Assembly (NCBI GenBank): GCA_945873925.1
Contig: CAMCES010000015.1
Coordinates: 1-37,753, forward strand
Direction: 5' to 3'
Length of the DNA: 37,753 nt
Source of the DNA: Bordetella parapertussis
GTDB taxonomy: Bacteria > Pseudomonadota > Gammaproteobacteria > Burkholderiales > Burkholderiaceae_C
Positions 24,692 to 33,518 of this stretch are shown here, in pieces (positions within the stretch are counted from its first letter, which is position 1; the number at the start of each line of letters is the position of its first letter). Under the pieces are notes generated by a model that saw only the letters and a program-made list of their open reading frames with translations, was not told the DNA's origin and did no database searches. Made by a program: the position numbers and the translations under genes.

Positions 24692-25570
24692 TCAAGCCTG
24701 GGCTGGCTTGACAGCCGCAAGGCGGGCATAGAGATCTGCAACAAACCGCGCGGGCTGCTCCTCGTGCAGCAAATGCCCCACGCCTGACCATGCTGAAACC
24801 GTGGCATTGCGGAGCAAGCCCTTGGCCTCCTGCGCTTGCGCAAGCGGTACGGTGCGGTCGTTCTCACCCACCATGACATGCACCGGGCATTGCAAACGGC
24901 GCAGCTTGGCCGCACCGCTTGACAGGTCCCAGGCGGCCATCATGTTCAAGGCTCCTTGGGCATGGCTGGGGCTGGCCACCAAGCTGGCATACAAGGCCTG
25001 ACCGCGCGCATCCAAGCGCGAACCGGTGCTCTCTAGCAGCTTGTCAAGCATGCCCGGGCTGCTGGCTTGTTTGGCAAACCAGCGCGGCACCAGGGGGGTG
25101 AGTGCGAGCAACTTTGCGGCCGATGGAAACAACAAGCCGGCCAAGCCTGGCAGGGGCAACCACGCCGGGTTGATGCCGATCAAAGCTTGCGGTTGCCAGC
25201 CCTGGTCGAGCACCATTTGCATGGCGATGGCTGCCCCAGCGGAATGCCCAACGAACACATCCACCTGCCATGACAGGGCGGTGAGCAATTCGCCAATGCC
25301 CCGTGCCATGCCGGGCAATGACATGCCGTCTCCGGGGGCCAAGCCGCTGAAGCCGTGTCCCGGCAAATCGATCGCCATCACCTGCGCAAAATCAGCCAAG
25401 GGCAGCAGGCTGTCGCGCCAGGTGTGGGCAGAAGCCCCGGTGCCATGCAGCAGCAAAACCCGGGGCCCTTGGGCTCCTGCTTGTTGCAGATGCCAATGCA
25501 CGCCACCAGCATGCAGAAATTGGCTTCGGTCGCTGTGCGGCCAGGTGTCTCGCAGGCTGGCCCAATCCAT
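24692..25570 (-). CDS. bchO: Mg-chelatase-associated alpha/beta hydrolase BchO
   Basis: This 292-residue alpha/beta-hydrolase is the usual companion of bchID in proteobacterial photosynthesis clusters; its exact reaction is not established. The nucleophile elbow is VGHSAGAA with S110. An oxyanion-type LLHGTGASAHTW segment precedes it, and GENDRTVP and GVGHLLHEE supply the likely acid and His. ATG 25570 follows the bchD stop by four bases; the frame's 55-codon extension lies within bchD. It is the last gene of the bchH-I-D-O unit. Confidence 0.88.
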   Translation of the reverse strand: MDWASLRDTWPHSDRSQFLHAGGVHWHLQQAGAQGPRVLLLHGTGASAHTWRDSLLPLADFAQVMAIDLPGHGFSGLAPGDGMSLPGMARGIGELLTALSWQVDVFVGHSAGAAIAMQMVLDQGWQPQALIGINPAWLPLPGLAGLLFPSAAKLLALTPLVPRWFAKQASSPGMLDKLLESTGSRLDARGQALYASLVASPSHAQGALNMMAAWDLSSGAAKLRRLQCPVHVMVGENDRTVPLAQAQEAKGLLRNATVSAWSGVGHLLHEEQPARFVADLYARLAAVKPAQA

Positions 25571-25574
25571 GTTG

Positions 25575-27461
25575 CTAAACCCCTGGCTTGCGCAACACCT
25601 GGGCAGTGCCTGGTGTGCTGGCGGGTTGCCAAACGTTGACGGCTGGAGCGGCTTGGGCTGGCAAGGCGCTGCCCTGTTGGACCGCTTGCGCCATGCGGGT
25701 GCTGTTGGCCAAGGGCAGTGGCACATAACGCGCACCCATGGCCTGGGCGAGCTGCTCGGCCTGCGGCTCGGGTCGGGCGCTGGTGTCTAGCCAAATCGCC
25801 GGTAGGCCTGCTGTTCGCCATTGACGTGCCAAAGTGAGCGCATCCTCCAGCGCTTGCGCCCGTCCACCCGTGCCTTGCAAGCCAACATTGGGGCGGCCAT
25901 CGGAGAGCATCACCAGGCTGGGGGCATGGCCCAAGCGTTTTTCAGCAAGAGCGACTTGAAAGCAGGTTTGGATCGCTGCAGCCAAGGGCGTGCCGCCACC
26001 ACCAGGCAAGCCAGACAAACTGCGCTTGGCGCGAACCAAGGATTTGGTCGGCGGCAACAACACCTCGGCCGTCGTGCCCCGAAAACCGATGACGCAGACC
26101 TGGTCGCGCCGCGCATACGACTGGGTCAACAAAAGCTCGACCGCACCCTTGGCCTCGGCCAAGCGGTGCAAAGCGGCAGAGCCAGAAGCGTCGATCGCAA
26201 AAATCAGACAAGTTGGGCTGTTTTCGGCGAAACGGTGGACATGGAAATCCTCTACCCGCACGGCCAAACGCGCTTTGCTGGTGGGCGGTATGCGGCGCAG
26301 TTTTTGGCGCGGCACCGCGGCGTTCAAGGTGGCCAAGATATGCAGGCGAGCGCCTTGGCGTGGGTTACCTGGGCGAGGGGGCATGGGCGTGCCGCGTGAA
26401 AAACTCAGCTTGCGGTCACCACTGCGGCCTTGTCCGCGACCAGCGGCCATCGGCTGGCTGCCTTCGCTCATGTTTTTCAGCACATCGGCGGGCAAGCTGG
26501 CCAAGGCGGCTTCGAGCAGCATGTCGGCCATCTCTTGCGGCGTGATGTCTTTCTCAGGTGGCGGTTCTTCGGTTTGCTCAGAGGGGTCGTTGTGTTCAGG
26601 TGGCGGCTCGGGCGACGCAGGTGCTTGTTCTGCCTGCTGCGGGGGTTCTGGCGGCGGCTCTGCGGCTTGTTCTGACTCCGAGGGGGGCGGCACGCGGGTG
26701 GCACGCGGCGTGAGCACCAAACGCGCGGCTCGTCCCAGGTCTTCGTCTTGCACCTGGTTGTTGCCACGCAAAGTGGCAAGCACACAGGCCAATCGCGACG
26801 CTGCAAGGGGCGCGCGCAAACTGTCCACACCCAGCACCATCGCTGTTTGGCACAAGGCCTGCAGCTGCGCATCGTCCAGCTGCATCTGTTTGGCATGCGC
26901 GCGAAGCGCCGACAGGTCTTGCATCGGCAGGGCGGCCAGCATCAACTCGGTTTCTTCACCCAGCCCGCCTGCACGCCCGGTTTGCCGCAAATCGACCCAC
27001 AGCCCCAAGCGCTCTTGCAGACCACCTGCCAATGGCGGCTCGTCCTCTAAGGCTTCGTCGAGCGCAGCCACGCCAATGAACGTGTTTTGCGCTTGGTGTT
27101 GGCTGCCCATCCGCACCACGCCTTGGTCGAGCACCTGACCGAGGATGGCGGCGGTGTTGTCGGGCAAGCGCTCGGCCATGGGCAAGAGCAGCACCGTGGG
27201 GCTGGTCTGCAACAACAAACCGGCTTGGTAAACCGCTTTGCCTGCATGGAGGGTGGCACCCAAATCCAGGCCGCCGAGCAAGCGTTCGGCATCGGCATGG
27301 CATGGCAGGCGGCGCAGACCGGGGTGGAGGTCGGCCAAGGTGGTCAACCAAGCGTCGCGCACCGGACCGTGGGGGGCGCGCAGCCAGATGCCACGCAAAC
27401 CCGCTGGGTCAACGCTGAGCGCGGCCGCAGCCCACAAGGCGTCGTCCCAAGCCAGGTTCAC
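25575..27461 (-). CDS. bchD: Mg-chelatase subunit D
   Basis: This 628-residue subunit bridges BchI and BchH in ATP-dependent Mg insertion into protoporphyrin IX. It has a degenerate AAA+ domain (about 1-255) without a proper Walker A motif, a Pro/Glu-rich linker (about 258-305) and a C-terminal von Willebrand A domain. The metal-site motif of that domain is D424-A-S426-G-S428. The start is GTG 27461, overlapping the bchI stop as GTGA. Length and order are normal. Confidence 0.95.
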   Translation of the reverse strand: MNLAWDDALWAAAALSVDPAGLRGIWLRAPHGPVRDAWLTTLADLHPGLRRLPCHADAERLLGGLDLGATLHAGKAVYQAGLLLQTSPTVLLLPMAERLPDNTAAILGQVLDQGVVRMGSQHQAQNTFIGVAALDEALEDEPPLAGGLQERLGLWVDLRQTGRAGGLGEETELMLAALPMQDLSALRAHAKQMQLDDAQLQALCQTAMVLGVDSLRAPLAASRLACVLATLRGNNQVQDEDLGRAARLVLTPRATRVPPPSESEQAAEPPPEPPQQAEQAPASPEPPPEHNDPSEQTEEPPPEKDITPQEMADMLLEAALASLPADVLKNMSEGSQPMAAGRGQGRSGDRKLSFSRGTPMPPRPGNPRQGARLHILATLNAAVPRQKLRRIPPTSKARLAVRVEDFHVHRFAENSPTCLIFAIDASGSAALHRLAEAKGAVELLLTQSYARRDQVCVIGFRGTTAEVLLPPTKSLVRAKRSLSGLPGGGGTPLAAAIQTCFQVALAEKRLGHAPSLVMLSDGRPNVGLQGTGGRAQALEDALTLARQWRTAGLPAIWLDTSARPEPQAEQLAQAMGARYVPLPLANSTRMAQAVQQGSALPAQAAPAVNVWQPASTPGTAQVLRKPGV

Positions 27462-28483
27462 GACCCGAGCACCTCCTCAAGGGCGCGTTGCACACGCACA
27501 CCCGAGCCGGTGTCGTCCAGCGGGTTGCGGCGCAGTCGGTGGCGCAGTGCCAAGGGTGCGATGGCGCGCAGGTGTTCGTTTTTCACGGTCTTGCTGCCTT
27601 GGATCGCGGCATAAGCGCGGCTGGCGCGCATCAGTGTCAGCTCAGCACGCAAACCGTCGGTGCCCAGCCGTTGGCAGAGCTTGGCGCAGGTGTGCAGCAA
27701 TTCGTCGCCGGCCACCACCTTGTCCAGGACCTTGCGGGCTTTGACGATGTGTTGACGCAGGGCCTGGTTCTCGGCGGCAAAGCTGTCGCGGTAGGCCTCG
27801 GGGTCGCGCTCAAAAGCGTCGCGGCGTTTGATCACCAAGACCCGTTGGTCCAGGTCTTGCGGTGTGCGCACCTCGACCGACAAACCAAAACGGTCAAGCA
27901 GTTGGGGGCGCAATTCGCCTTCTTCCGGGTTGCCGCTGCCCACCAACACAAAGCGGGCTGGGTGGCGCACCGACAGGCCTTCGCGTTCGACCACGTTTTC
28001 GCCAGAGGCGGCCACGTCGATCAACAGGTCAACCAAATGGTCTTCCAGCAAATTCACCTCGTCGATGTACAAAAACCCCCGGTTGGCCTGGGCCAGCAAG
28101 CCGGGCGAAAACGACTTCACGCCCTGGCTCAGGGCTTGTTCGAGGTCTAGCGCACCGACCACCCGGTCTTCGGTCGCGCCCAGCGGCAGGTCGATCACCG
28201 GCACCGGTTTGGTTTCGGTGGCGACTTTGCTGCCCGCTTTAAGCGTGCTGCAGTCGGCGCAACCCCTGTTTTTATTGCTGGGGTCGCAGCCGTAGGCGCA
28301 GCCCTTGACCACTCGGATCGGCGGCAGCAAATCCGCCAAGGCACGCACCGCAGTGGATTTGCCGGTGCCCCGGTCGCCGAGCGCTAAAACACCGCCGACC
28401 TTGGGGTCGACAGCCACTATTTGAATGGCAAGCTTCATCTCATCTTGACCGACGATCGCTGCAAAAGGAAAGGGAATGGCCAT
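27458..28483 (-). CDS. bchI: Mg-chelatase subunit I (AAA+ ATPase)
   Basis: This 341-residue AAA+ motor forms hexameric rings with BchD. Walker A is GDRGTGKST (residues 36-44) and Walker B is GFLYIDEVNLL. The cysteine-containing insertion GCAYGCDP...GCADC, characteristic of bacterial BchI, is present. An arginine-rich sensor region (RPQLLDRFGLSVEVR) is intact. It starts nine bases after bchH and is coupled to bchD by a GTGA overlap. Confidence 0.97.
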   Translation of the reverse strand: MAIPFPFAAIVGQDEMKLAIQIVAVDPKVGGVLALGDRGTGKSTAVRALADLLPPIRVVKGCAYGCDPSNKNRGCADCSTLKAGSKVATETKPVPVIDLPLGATEDRVVGALDLEQALSQGVKSFSPGLLAQANRGFLYIDEVNLLEDHLVDLLIDVAASGENVVEREGLSVRHPARFVLVGSGNPEEGELRPQLLDRFGLSVEVRTPQDLDQRVLVIKRRDAFERDPEAYRDSFAAENQALRQHIVKARKVLDKVVAGDELLHTCAKLCQRLGTDGLRAELTLMRASRAYAAIQGSKTVKNEHLRAIAPLALRHRLRRNPLDDTGSGVRVQRALEEVLGS

Positions 28484-28492
28484 GCGCAGATG

Positions 28493-31400
28493 TTAAGCCT
28501 CAAACACCCCTTCAAGGCGGTCCTCCAACTCCTCACTGGCATGTTGGAGTTGGTTGAGCATGTCTGCGTCTGGCTTCCAGTAGGCCCGGGCAGAGGCTTC
28601 GATCAGGCGGTTGGCCAAGCGGGCCGAGGCCGTGGGATTGAGACGTGCCAGGCGGTCGCGCATCTCGGGGTCGAGCACAAAGGTTTCGGTGAGCTGCTTG
28701 TAGACCCAAGGTTGCACCTGTCCGGTGGTGGCTGACCAGCCCATGGTGTTGGTGATGTGTACCTCGATTTGTCGCACGCCCTCAAAGCCATGCTCGAGCA
28801 TGCCCTCGTACCACTTGGGATTGAGCATGCGGGTTCGGGTTTCAAGCGACACCTGCTCGGACAAACTGCGCACCGTGCCTTCGCCTCGGGTTTGGTCACC
28901 GATGTAAACCGGGGTGTTGTCCTCGCCGCCTTTGGCTTGGCGCACCGCGCGGGTGATGCCGCCTAAGGTGTCGAAATAATTGTCCACCGTGGTCACACCA
29001 AGCTCGACCGACTCCAGGTTTTGGTAGGTGAGCTGCACGTCGGCCAAGGCGCTGCGCAGCAAGGCAGCGTGGTGCACCGGTTGGCCACTCACGCCAAAGG
29101 CAAAACCCTTGCGCGAGGTGTAGGTGTTGGCGAGCTCTTCCTCGCTGTCCCAAGCGCCGTTGTCCACCAAGTGGTTGACGTTGGCACCATAGGTGCCGTC
29201 CGAGTTGCCAAACACCCGCAGGGCTGCGGTTTCCATGTCGCACTGGTGGGCTTGTTGGTAGGCCAAGGCGTGTTTGCGGATGAAGTTTTGCGTGGGCGGC
29301 TCATCGGCTTGCGCGGCCATGAGCGCGGCTTGCGCGAGCATTTTGATTTGCAGGGGCAAAAGGTCGCGGAAGATGCCAGACAAGGTGACCACCACATCGA
29401 TGCGGGGGCGACCAAGCTCGGCCAAGGGGATCAACTGGGCGCCGACCAACCTGCCATAGCTGTCAAATCGGGGCTGAGCACCAAGCAAGCGCAGGGCTTG
29501 GCCAATTTGGCTGCCCTCTGACTTCAGGTTGTCGCTGCCCCACAGCACGATGGCGACTGACTCGGGCAAGTCATGGCCATCGTCCATGTAACGCGCAATG
29601 AGTTTGTCGGCCTGTTTGGCGCCGTCTTGCACCGCAAACGCGCTGGGAATGCGAAACGGGTCAAAGCCATGCAAATTGCGGCCTGTGGGCAAGACCTCGG
29701 GCGTGCGAAGTAAATCGCCGCCAGGGGCGGGGCGGATGTAGTGAGCGTCCAAAGCATTCAAGATGCCCTCGATTTCACTGTTACGGCCCATCAGCTTGAA
29801 AGATTTGACCAAGGTGTCAAACAACTCTTTGCGCGCAGGGCTGGCGGGCAATGCGCTGAGCTCTGCGGCTGTGGCTGCAGACTCGCCATGCACGATGGCT
29901 TGGATCGCTGCGGGAGCCACATCGCCCAAGCCTTGGCTCTCAGCCATGGCCGACAGCATGTTGAGGTACTGGTCTTGGCTGTAGGCCTTACCCACCACAT
30001 GCAAGCCATGGGGGATCAAGGCGTATTCCAACTCGAGCATTTGTGCTGACAAACGCTGCACCGTATCGTGCACCGCGGTCATTTGCTCGGGCGTGTCGAT
30101 TTGCCAAACCGGTTCAGCGGCGGTGAGGTCGATCGCAGCGGCCTGCGCTTGAATCAGCTCGGCCAGGCTCGCCATGTCCCGCGCCTCATTCGGGCTGAGG
30201 TTGCGCCAACGGTCGATCGAGGCTTTCAAGTCCACCAAGCCGCTGTACAAACCGGCTTCTTCGACCGTGGGCGACAAATAGCTGATCAGCGTGGCGCCGG
30301 CGCGGCGTTTGGCAATCGCACCTTCCGAGGGGTTGTTGGCAGCGTAGAGGTAGAAATTCGGCAGGTCGTGGATCAAGCGGTCAGGCCAGCAGCTGCCAGC
30401 CAAGCCGGTTTGTTTGCCAGGCATGAATTCGAGTGAGCCGTGGGTGCCAAAGTGCAACACCGCATCGGCTGCAAAGTCCTCGCGCAGGTAGCGGTAAAAG
30501 GCCGAGAACGCGTGGGTGGGTGCAAAGCCGCCCTCGAACAGCAGGCGCATCGGGTCGCCTTCATGGCCGAAAGAGGGCTGAACCGCCACCAGCAGATTGC
30601 CAAACTGGTGGCCCATGACAAAGATGGACTGCCCGTTGGTCAGTTGTTTGCCCGGCGCCGGACCCCAATGGGCTTCGATCTCAGCCAAGTGGCGTTCGCG
30701 GCGCACATGGTCTTCGGCGCTGATCAAGGTATGCACATTGGCATCCGCGCCGAACTGGCTGGCATTGCCTTGCAAAATTTTGTCTTGCAGGTCTTGCACC
30801 GATGCAGGCATGTCGACCGTGTAGCCTTGGGCTTGCATGGCGCGCATGGTGTTGAACAGCGACTCGAAAACACCCAGGTAAGCCGCGGTGCCGGTGTTGC
30901 CTGCGTTGGGCGGGAAATTGAAAATCACCATCGCCACTTTGCGCTCGGCATGACGGCTGCGGCGCAAGGCAACCAGCTTGGCGATGCGCTGGGCCAGCAT
31001 CGAGGTGCGCTCGGTGCAGGTGAACATGTCTTCTTGACGGTGCGCCTTGGTGAAGGTGCAGCGCTGTGCACAGCCGGTGCAAGTCACGCCTTCAGCGCCG
31101 GGGCGACCGCCATACACCATGGGCACCACCGAGCCATCGAGCTCTGGAATGGCAACCATGATCGTGGACTCCACGGGCAACAAGCCCCGTGCCGACCCCC
31201 CCCATTGGTCCAGGGTTTGGAACTCCACCGGATGCGCTGCGACATAGGGCACATTGAGCCTGGCCAAGATGTCTTCAGCCGCGCGTGCATCGTTGTAAGC
31301 CGGGCCGCCCACAAGAGAAAAACCGGTGAGGGAAATCACTGCGTCAACCGTGGCTTGACCGTCTTTCACAAAGTAAGCCTCCATCGCTGGGCGTGAGTCC

Positions 31401-32269
31401 AGGCCAGAGGAAAAGGCGGTCACCACTTGCAGGCCTTGCACCTCGAGCGCAGCAATCACTGCGTCATAGTGTTGGGCGTTGTTGGCAATCAGGTAAGAGC
31501 GCAACACCAGCACACCTACGCGCCCTTTGGCCACCTGGGATTTGACCACGGTGGGCAGTTTGGTGATGTCAGCGTCCAAGCGGCTTTTCATGCGCGGGTG
31601 GTAGACACCCACCTCGGGGTACTCCACCGGCTCGCCCACCTTGACACCGCCCTTGGTGAACACGTGTTTGGCATAGCGGTCGAGCAAAAACACCACCAGG
31701 TTGTGGATGTTCTCCTGGGAGCCGCCAAGCCAGTATTGCAGCGTCAGGAAATACGCGCGCAGGTCTTGAGCGGTGCCGGGCACGAAGCGCAGGATTTGCG
31801 GCAAGCGGCGCAGCATTTTCATTTGCTTGGCGCCGGCCGAGGCATCTTGGCCGGCCTGGGGTTTGCTGCCGCGCAGTTTCTTCAGGAAAGCCATGGGGCC
31901 GGTGCTGGGCTTGCCCATGTCCAAGCGGCCCATGCGGGTGAGTTTGACCACTTCAGCCGCTGACATGATGCAAATCATGGCCGCGCAATCGGTGCGCCTG
32001 GCCTCGAGATCGGCCAAGATCGGCTTGAAATGGTCTTCCAGAAACAGCATGGTGACAATCACCACATCGGCGCTGGCGATATCGGCCTTGACCCTGTTGA
32101 GTTTTTGTGAATCGGTTGAGAATTCAGAAGCTGAGTGGATGACAAGCGACAATTGGGGCGCGATGCTTGCCAAGGTCTCACGCGCCTTCATGGCCGCACT
32201 GTTGAGGTGCGTGTCCATGGTCACAATGACCACTTTGCTGGAACCGGCGCTGGATGACTTGTCGTTCAT
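28493..32269 (-). CDS. bchH: Mg-chelatase subunit H
   Basis: This 1258-residue porphyrin-binding catalytic subunit of Mg-chelatase belongs to the CobN/BchH family. It performs the branch-point reaction towards bacteriochlorophyll. A cysteine motif CX2CX3CX13C (CTGCAQRC ... FTC) is present in the N-terminal third; a [4Fe-4S] cluster has been reported for Rhodobacter capsulatus BchH. The conserved LHFGTHGSLEFMPGKQTG and SDGTYGANVN stretches are intact. ATG 32269 gives the family-like VVIVTMDTHLNSAA N-terminus; the frame's first codon at 32320 lies within the PpsR operator. It heads the bchH-I-D-O unit. Confidence 0.96.
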   Translation of the reverse strand: MNDKSSSAGSSKVVIVTMDTHLNSAAMKARETLASIAPQLSLVIHSASEFSTDSQKLNRVKADIASADVVIVTMLFLEDHFKPILADLEARRTDCAAMICIMSAAEVVKLTRMGRLDMGKPSTGPMAFLKKLRGSKPQAGQDASAGAKQMKMLRRLPQILRFVPGTAQDLRAYFLTLQYWLGGSQENIHNLVVFLLDRYAKHVFTKGGVKVGEPVEYPEVGVYHPRMKSRLDADITKLPTVVKSQVAKGRVGVLVLRSYLIANNAQHYDAVIAALEVQGLQVVTAFSSGLDSRPAMEAYFVKDGQATVDAVISLTGFSLVGGPAYNDARAAEDILARLNVPYVAAHPVEFQTLDQWGGSARGLLPVESTIMVAIPELDGSVVPMVYGGRPGAEGVTCTGCAQRCTFTKAHRQEDMFTCTERTSMLAQRIAKLVALRRSRHAERKVAMVIFNFPPNAGNTGTAAYLGVFESLFNTMRAMQAQGYTVDMPASVQDLQDKILQGNASQFGADANVHTLISAEDHVRRERHLAEIEAHWGPAPGKQLTNGQSIFVMGHQFGNLLVAVQPSFGHEGDPMRLLFEGGFAPTHAFSAFYRYLREDFAADAVLHFGTHGSLEFMPGKQTGLAGSCWPDRLIHDLPNFYLYAANNPSEGAIAKRRAGATLISYLSPTVEEAGLYSGLVDLKASIDRWRNLSPNEARDMASLAELIQAQAAAIDLTAAEPVWQIDTPEQMTAVHDTVQRLSAQMLELEYALIPHGLHVVGKAYSQDQYLNMLSAMAESQGLGDVAPAAIQAIVHGESAATAAELSALPASPARKELFDTLVKSFKLMGRNSEIEGILNALDAHYIRPAPGGDLLRTPEVLPTGRNLHGFDPFRIPSAFAVQDGAKQADKLIARYMDDGHDLPESVAIVLWGSDNLKSEGSQIGQALRLLGAQPRFDSYGRLVGAQLIPLAELGRPRIDVVVTLSGIFRDLLPLQIKMLAQAALMAAQADEPPTQNFIRKHALAYQQAHQCDMETAALRVFGNSDGTYGANVNHLVDNGAWDSEEELANTYTSRKGFAFGVSGQPVHHAALLRSALADVQLTYQNLESVELGVTTVDNYFDTLGGITRAVRQAKGGEDNTPVYIGDQTRGEGTVRSLSEQVSLETRTRMLNPKWYEGMLEHGFEGVRQIEVHITNTMGWSATTGQVQPWVYKQLTETFVLDPEMRDRLARLNPTASARLANRLIEASARAYWKPDADMLNQLQHASEELEDRLEGVFEA

Positions 32270-32311
32270 GCGAGTTGGGTTGCTGTTGACTTCAGAGGAA
32301 TCTCTGCAGTG

Positions 32312-32329
32312 TGTCAACAATACTTGACA
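32312..32329. promoter_or_regulatory. PpsR/CrtJ-type operator between bchH and tspO
   Basis: TGTCAACAATACTTGACA matches TGT-N12-ACA exactly. Reading towards bchH, its arm TTGACA plus a 17-base spacer leads to TGAAGT, the same weak -10 type as at bchF. Towards tspO a TATAAT occurs at 32352-32357, but the spacing from the TTGACA arm (22 bases) is too long for a standard promoter. It could regulate both genes. Confidence 0.8.
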
Positions 32330-32380
32330 TTAAAAGGTGTCTCGGGAATTTTATAATTAGGGATTACCCTTGGAAAGAAT

Positions 32381-32914
32381 GTGTTGACCACACCCTTGCA
32401 TAGCGAAGCCACCGATTCCCGCCCCTGGACCGTTTGGCGCGCCCGCTGGCGCAGCCTGCTGCTGGCTTTTGCCTTGAGTTTTGCGGTGGCGGGCTTGGGA
32501 GGCGCACTCACCGACATCAGCGACTGGTACTTTCAGCTAAAGCAGCCCAGCTGGAAACCGCCTGATGCTGCCTTTGGCCTGATCTGGTCGGTGATTTTTT
32601 CCCTCTGTGCGGTCAGTGGATGGATCGGCTGGCACTGCTTGCCAAGCCCAGGGCTGCGCAGGTTTGCTCTGTTGCTGTGGGGTGTCAATGGCGGCTTGAA
32701 TGTGCTGTGGAGCCTGTTGTATTTTGGTTGGCGCCGCCCAGACTGGGCGATGCTTGAATTGCCGCTTTTATGGCTGAGCATTTTGCTGTTGATCGCCTAC
32801 CACCGTCGGCACAGCCCCTGGACAGCGGTTTTGTTGCTGCCCTACCTGGTCTGGGTGAGCATCGCAGGCCTGCTCAACTGGTCGACGATCATACTCAATG
32901 GCCCTTTTGGCTGA
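32381..32914 (+). CDS. tspO: TspO/MBR family tryptophan-rich sensory protein
   Basis: This 177-residue membrane protein of the TspO/peripheral benzodiazepine receptor family has five hydrophobic helices. Family marks are LKQPSWKPPDAAFGLIWSVIF, the GGLNVLWSLLYFGWRRPDWAMLE segment and the C-terminal LPYLVWVSIAGLLNWSTIILN. In Rhodobacter, TspO binds porphyrins and dampens photosynthesis gene expression in response to oxygen. The start is GTG 32381 after GGAAAG; TTG 32384 is an alternative. It is divergent from bchH and shares its operator region. Confidence 0.93.
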   Translation: MLTTPLHSEATDSRPWTVWRARWRSLLLAFALSFAVAGLGGALTDISDWYFQLKQPSWKPPDAAFGLIWSVIFSLCAVSGWIGWHCLPSPGLRRFALLLWGVNGGLNVLWSLLYFGWRRPDWAMLELPLLWLSILLLIAYHRRHSPWTAVLLLPYLVWVSIAGLLNWSTIILNGPFG

Positions 32915-33031
32915 GTCTTACCTGAGCGTCAACCTGGGTTATATGATCAGCGTTGAGATTGAACTCTTGGCTTCAGACAAAATCCTCGGGTTCTTATCCT
33001 TTCAAGGCTTTTTTTTACATCGGAGATATCA

Positions 33032-33334
33032 ATGACAAGTCGTCGCGAATTTGTGATTCAACTCAGTTTGGGCAGCACCGCCTTGTTGGCCGGAAATGCC
33101 ATGGCCCAAGCCATGGTTGCCGAAGGTGATGCACAAGCTGCAGCACTGGGCTACAAGGCAGACACCACCAAAGTGGACAAGAAAAAATACGCCAACCACA
33201 AACCCGAACAACGCTGTGACAACTGCGCCTTGTTTGTTGGCAAGGCTGGTGACAAAGCCGGTGGCTGCCCCTTGTTTGCCGGTAAACAAGTTGCTGGCCC
33301 AGGCTGGTGCAGCGCTTACGCCAAAAAAGGCTGA
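33032..33334 (+). CDS. hip: High-potential iron-sulfur protein (HiPIP)
   Basis: This 100-residue periplasmic [4Fe-4S] electron carrier probably re-reduces the reaction-centre donor or its bound cytochrome. The four ligands are C62, C65, C79 and C93 (CDNC, GGCPLF, GWCSAY). A twin-arginine signal (SRREFV) with an AMAQA cleavage region spans residues 1 to about 27, consistent with export of the folded protein. ATG 33032 follows a GGAG site. The preceding 117 bases hold weak promoter-like sequence only (TTGAGA near 32955); no PpsR site was seen. A strong terminator follows, so it is probably transcribed alone. Confidence 0.93.
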   Translation: MTSRREFVIQLSLGSTALLAGNAMAQAMVAEGDAQAAALGYKADTTKVDKKKYANHKPEQRCDNCALFVGKAGDKAGGCPLFAGKQVAGPGWCSAYAKKG

Positions 33335-33363
33335 TCGAGTCGCGCCAACCGGCGCTTCTTTCG

Positions 33364-33396
33364 AACCCCTGCGGCCATTTGCCCGGGGGTTTTTTC
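33364..33396 (+). terminator. Intrinsic terminator after the HiPIP gene
   Basis: AACCCC (33364-33369) can pair with GGGGTT (33387-33392), leaving a long internal loop, and a run of T residues continues to 33396. It separates the HiPIP gene from dxs. Confidence 0.7.
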
Positions 33397-33433
33397 TTGG
33401 ACCAATGCTTTCATGCAAGGGTAAACCCCCTGT

Positions 33434-33451
33434 TGTCAACTTAACTTGACA
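33434..33451. promoter_or_regulatory. PpsR/CrtJ-type operator before dxs
   Basis: TGTCAACTTAACTTGACA matches TGT-N12-ACA exactly. Its right arm TTGACA (33446-33451) is placed as a possible -35 for dxs; the -10 is poor (TGAAAA or GAAAAT with an 18-19 base spacer). It lies 67 bases before the dxs ATG. Confidence 0.8.
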
Positions 33452-33518
33452 CACTTAAGCTTCGAAACGTGAAAATAGCCTCCCGGATTGCCATTGAGGG
33501 ACTGCAGGAGAACGGCCC

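Noticed and set aside
32338..32355. Second PpsR site near tspO (TGTCTCGGGAATTTTATA)
   Set aside because: The right arm ends ATA rather than ACA and the inner arms are not symmetrical.
32915..33031. PpsR site before the HiPIP gene
   Set aside because: Only a left half-like CGTCAA is present with no matching right arm at the correct distance.
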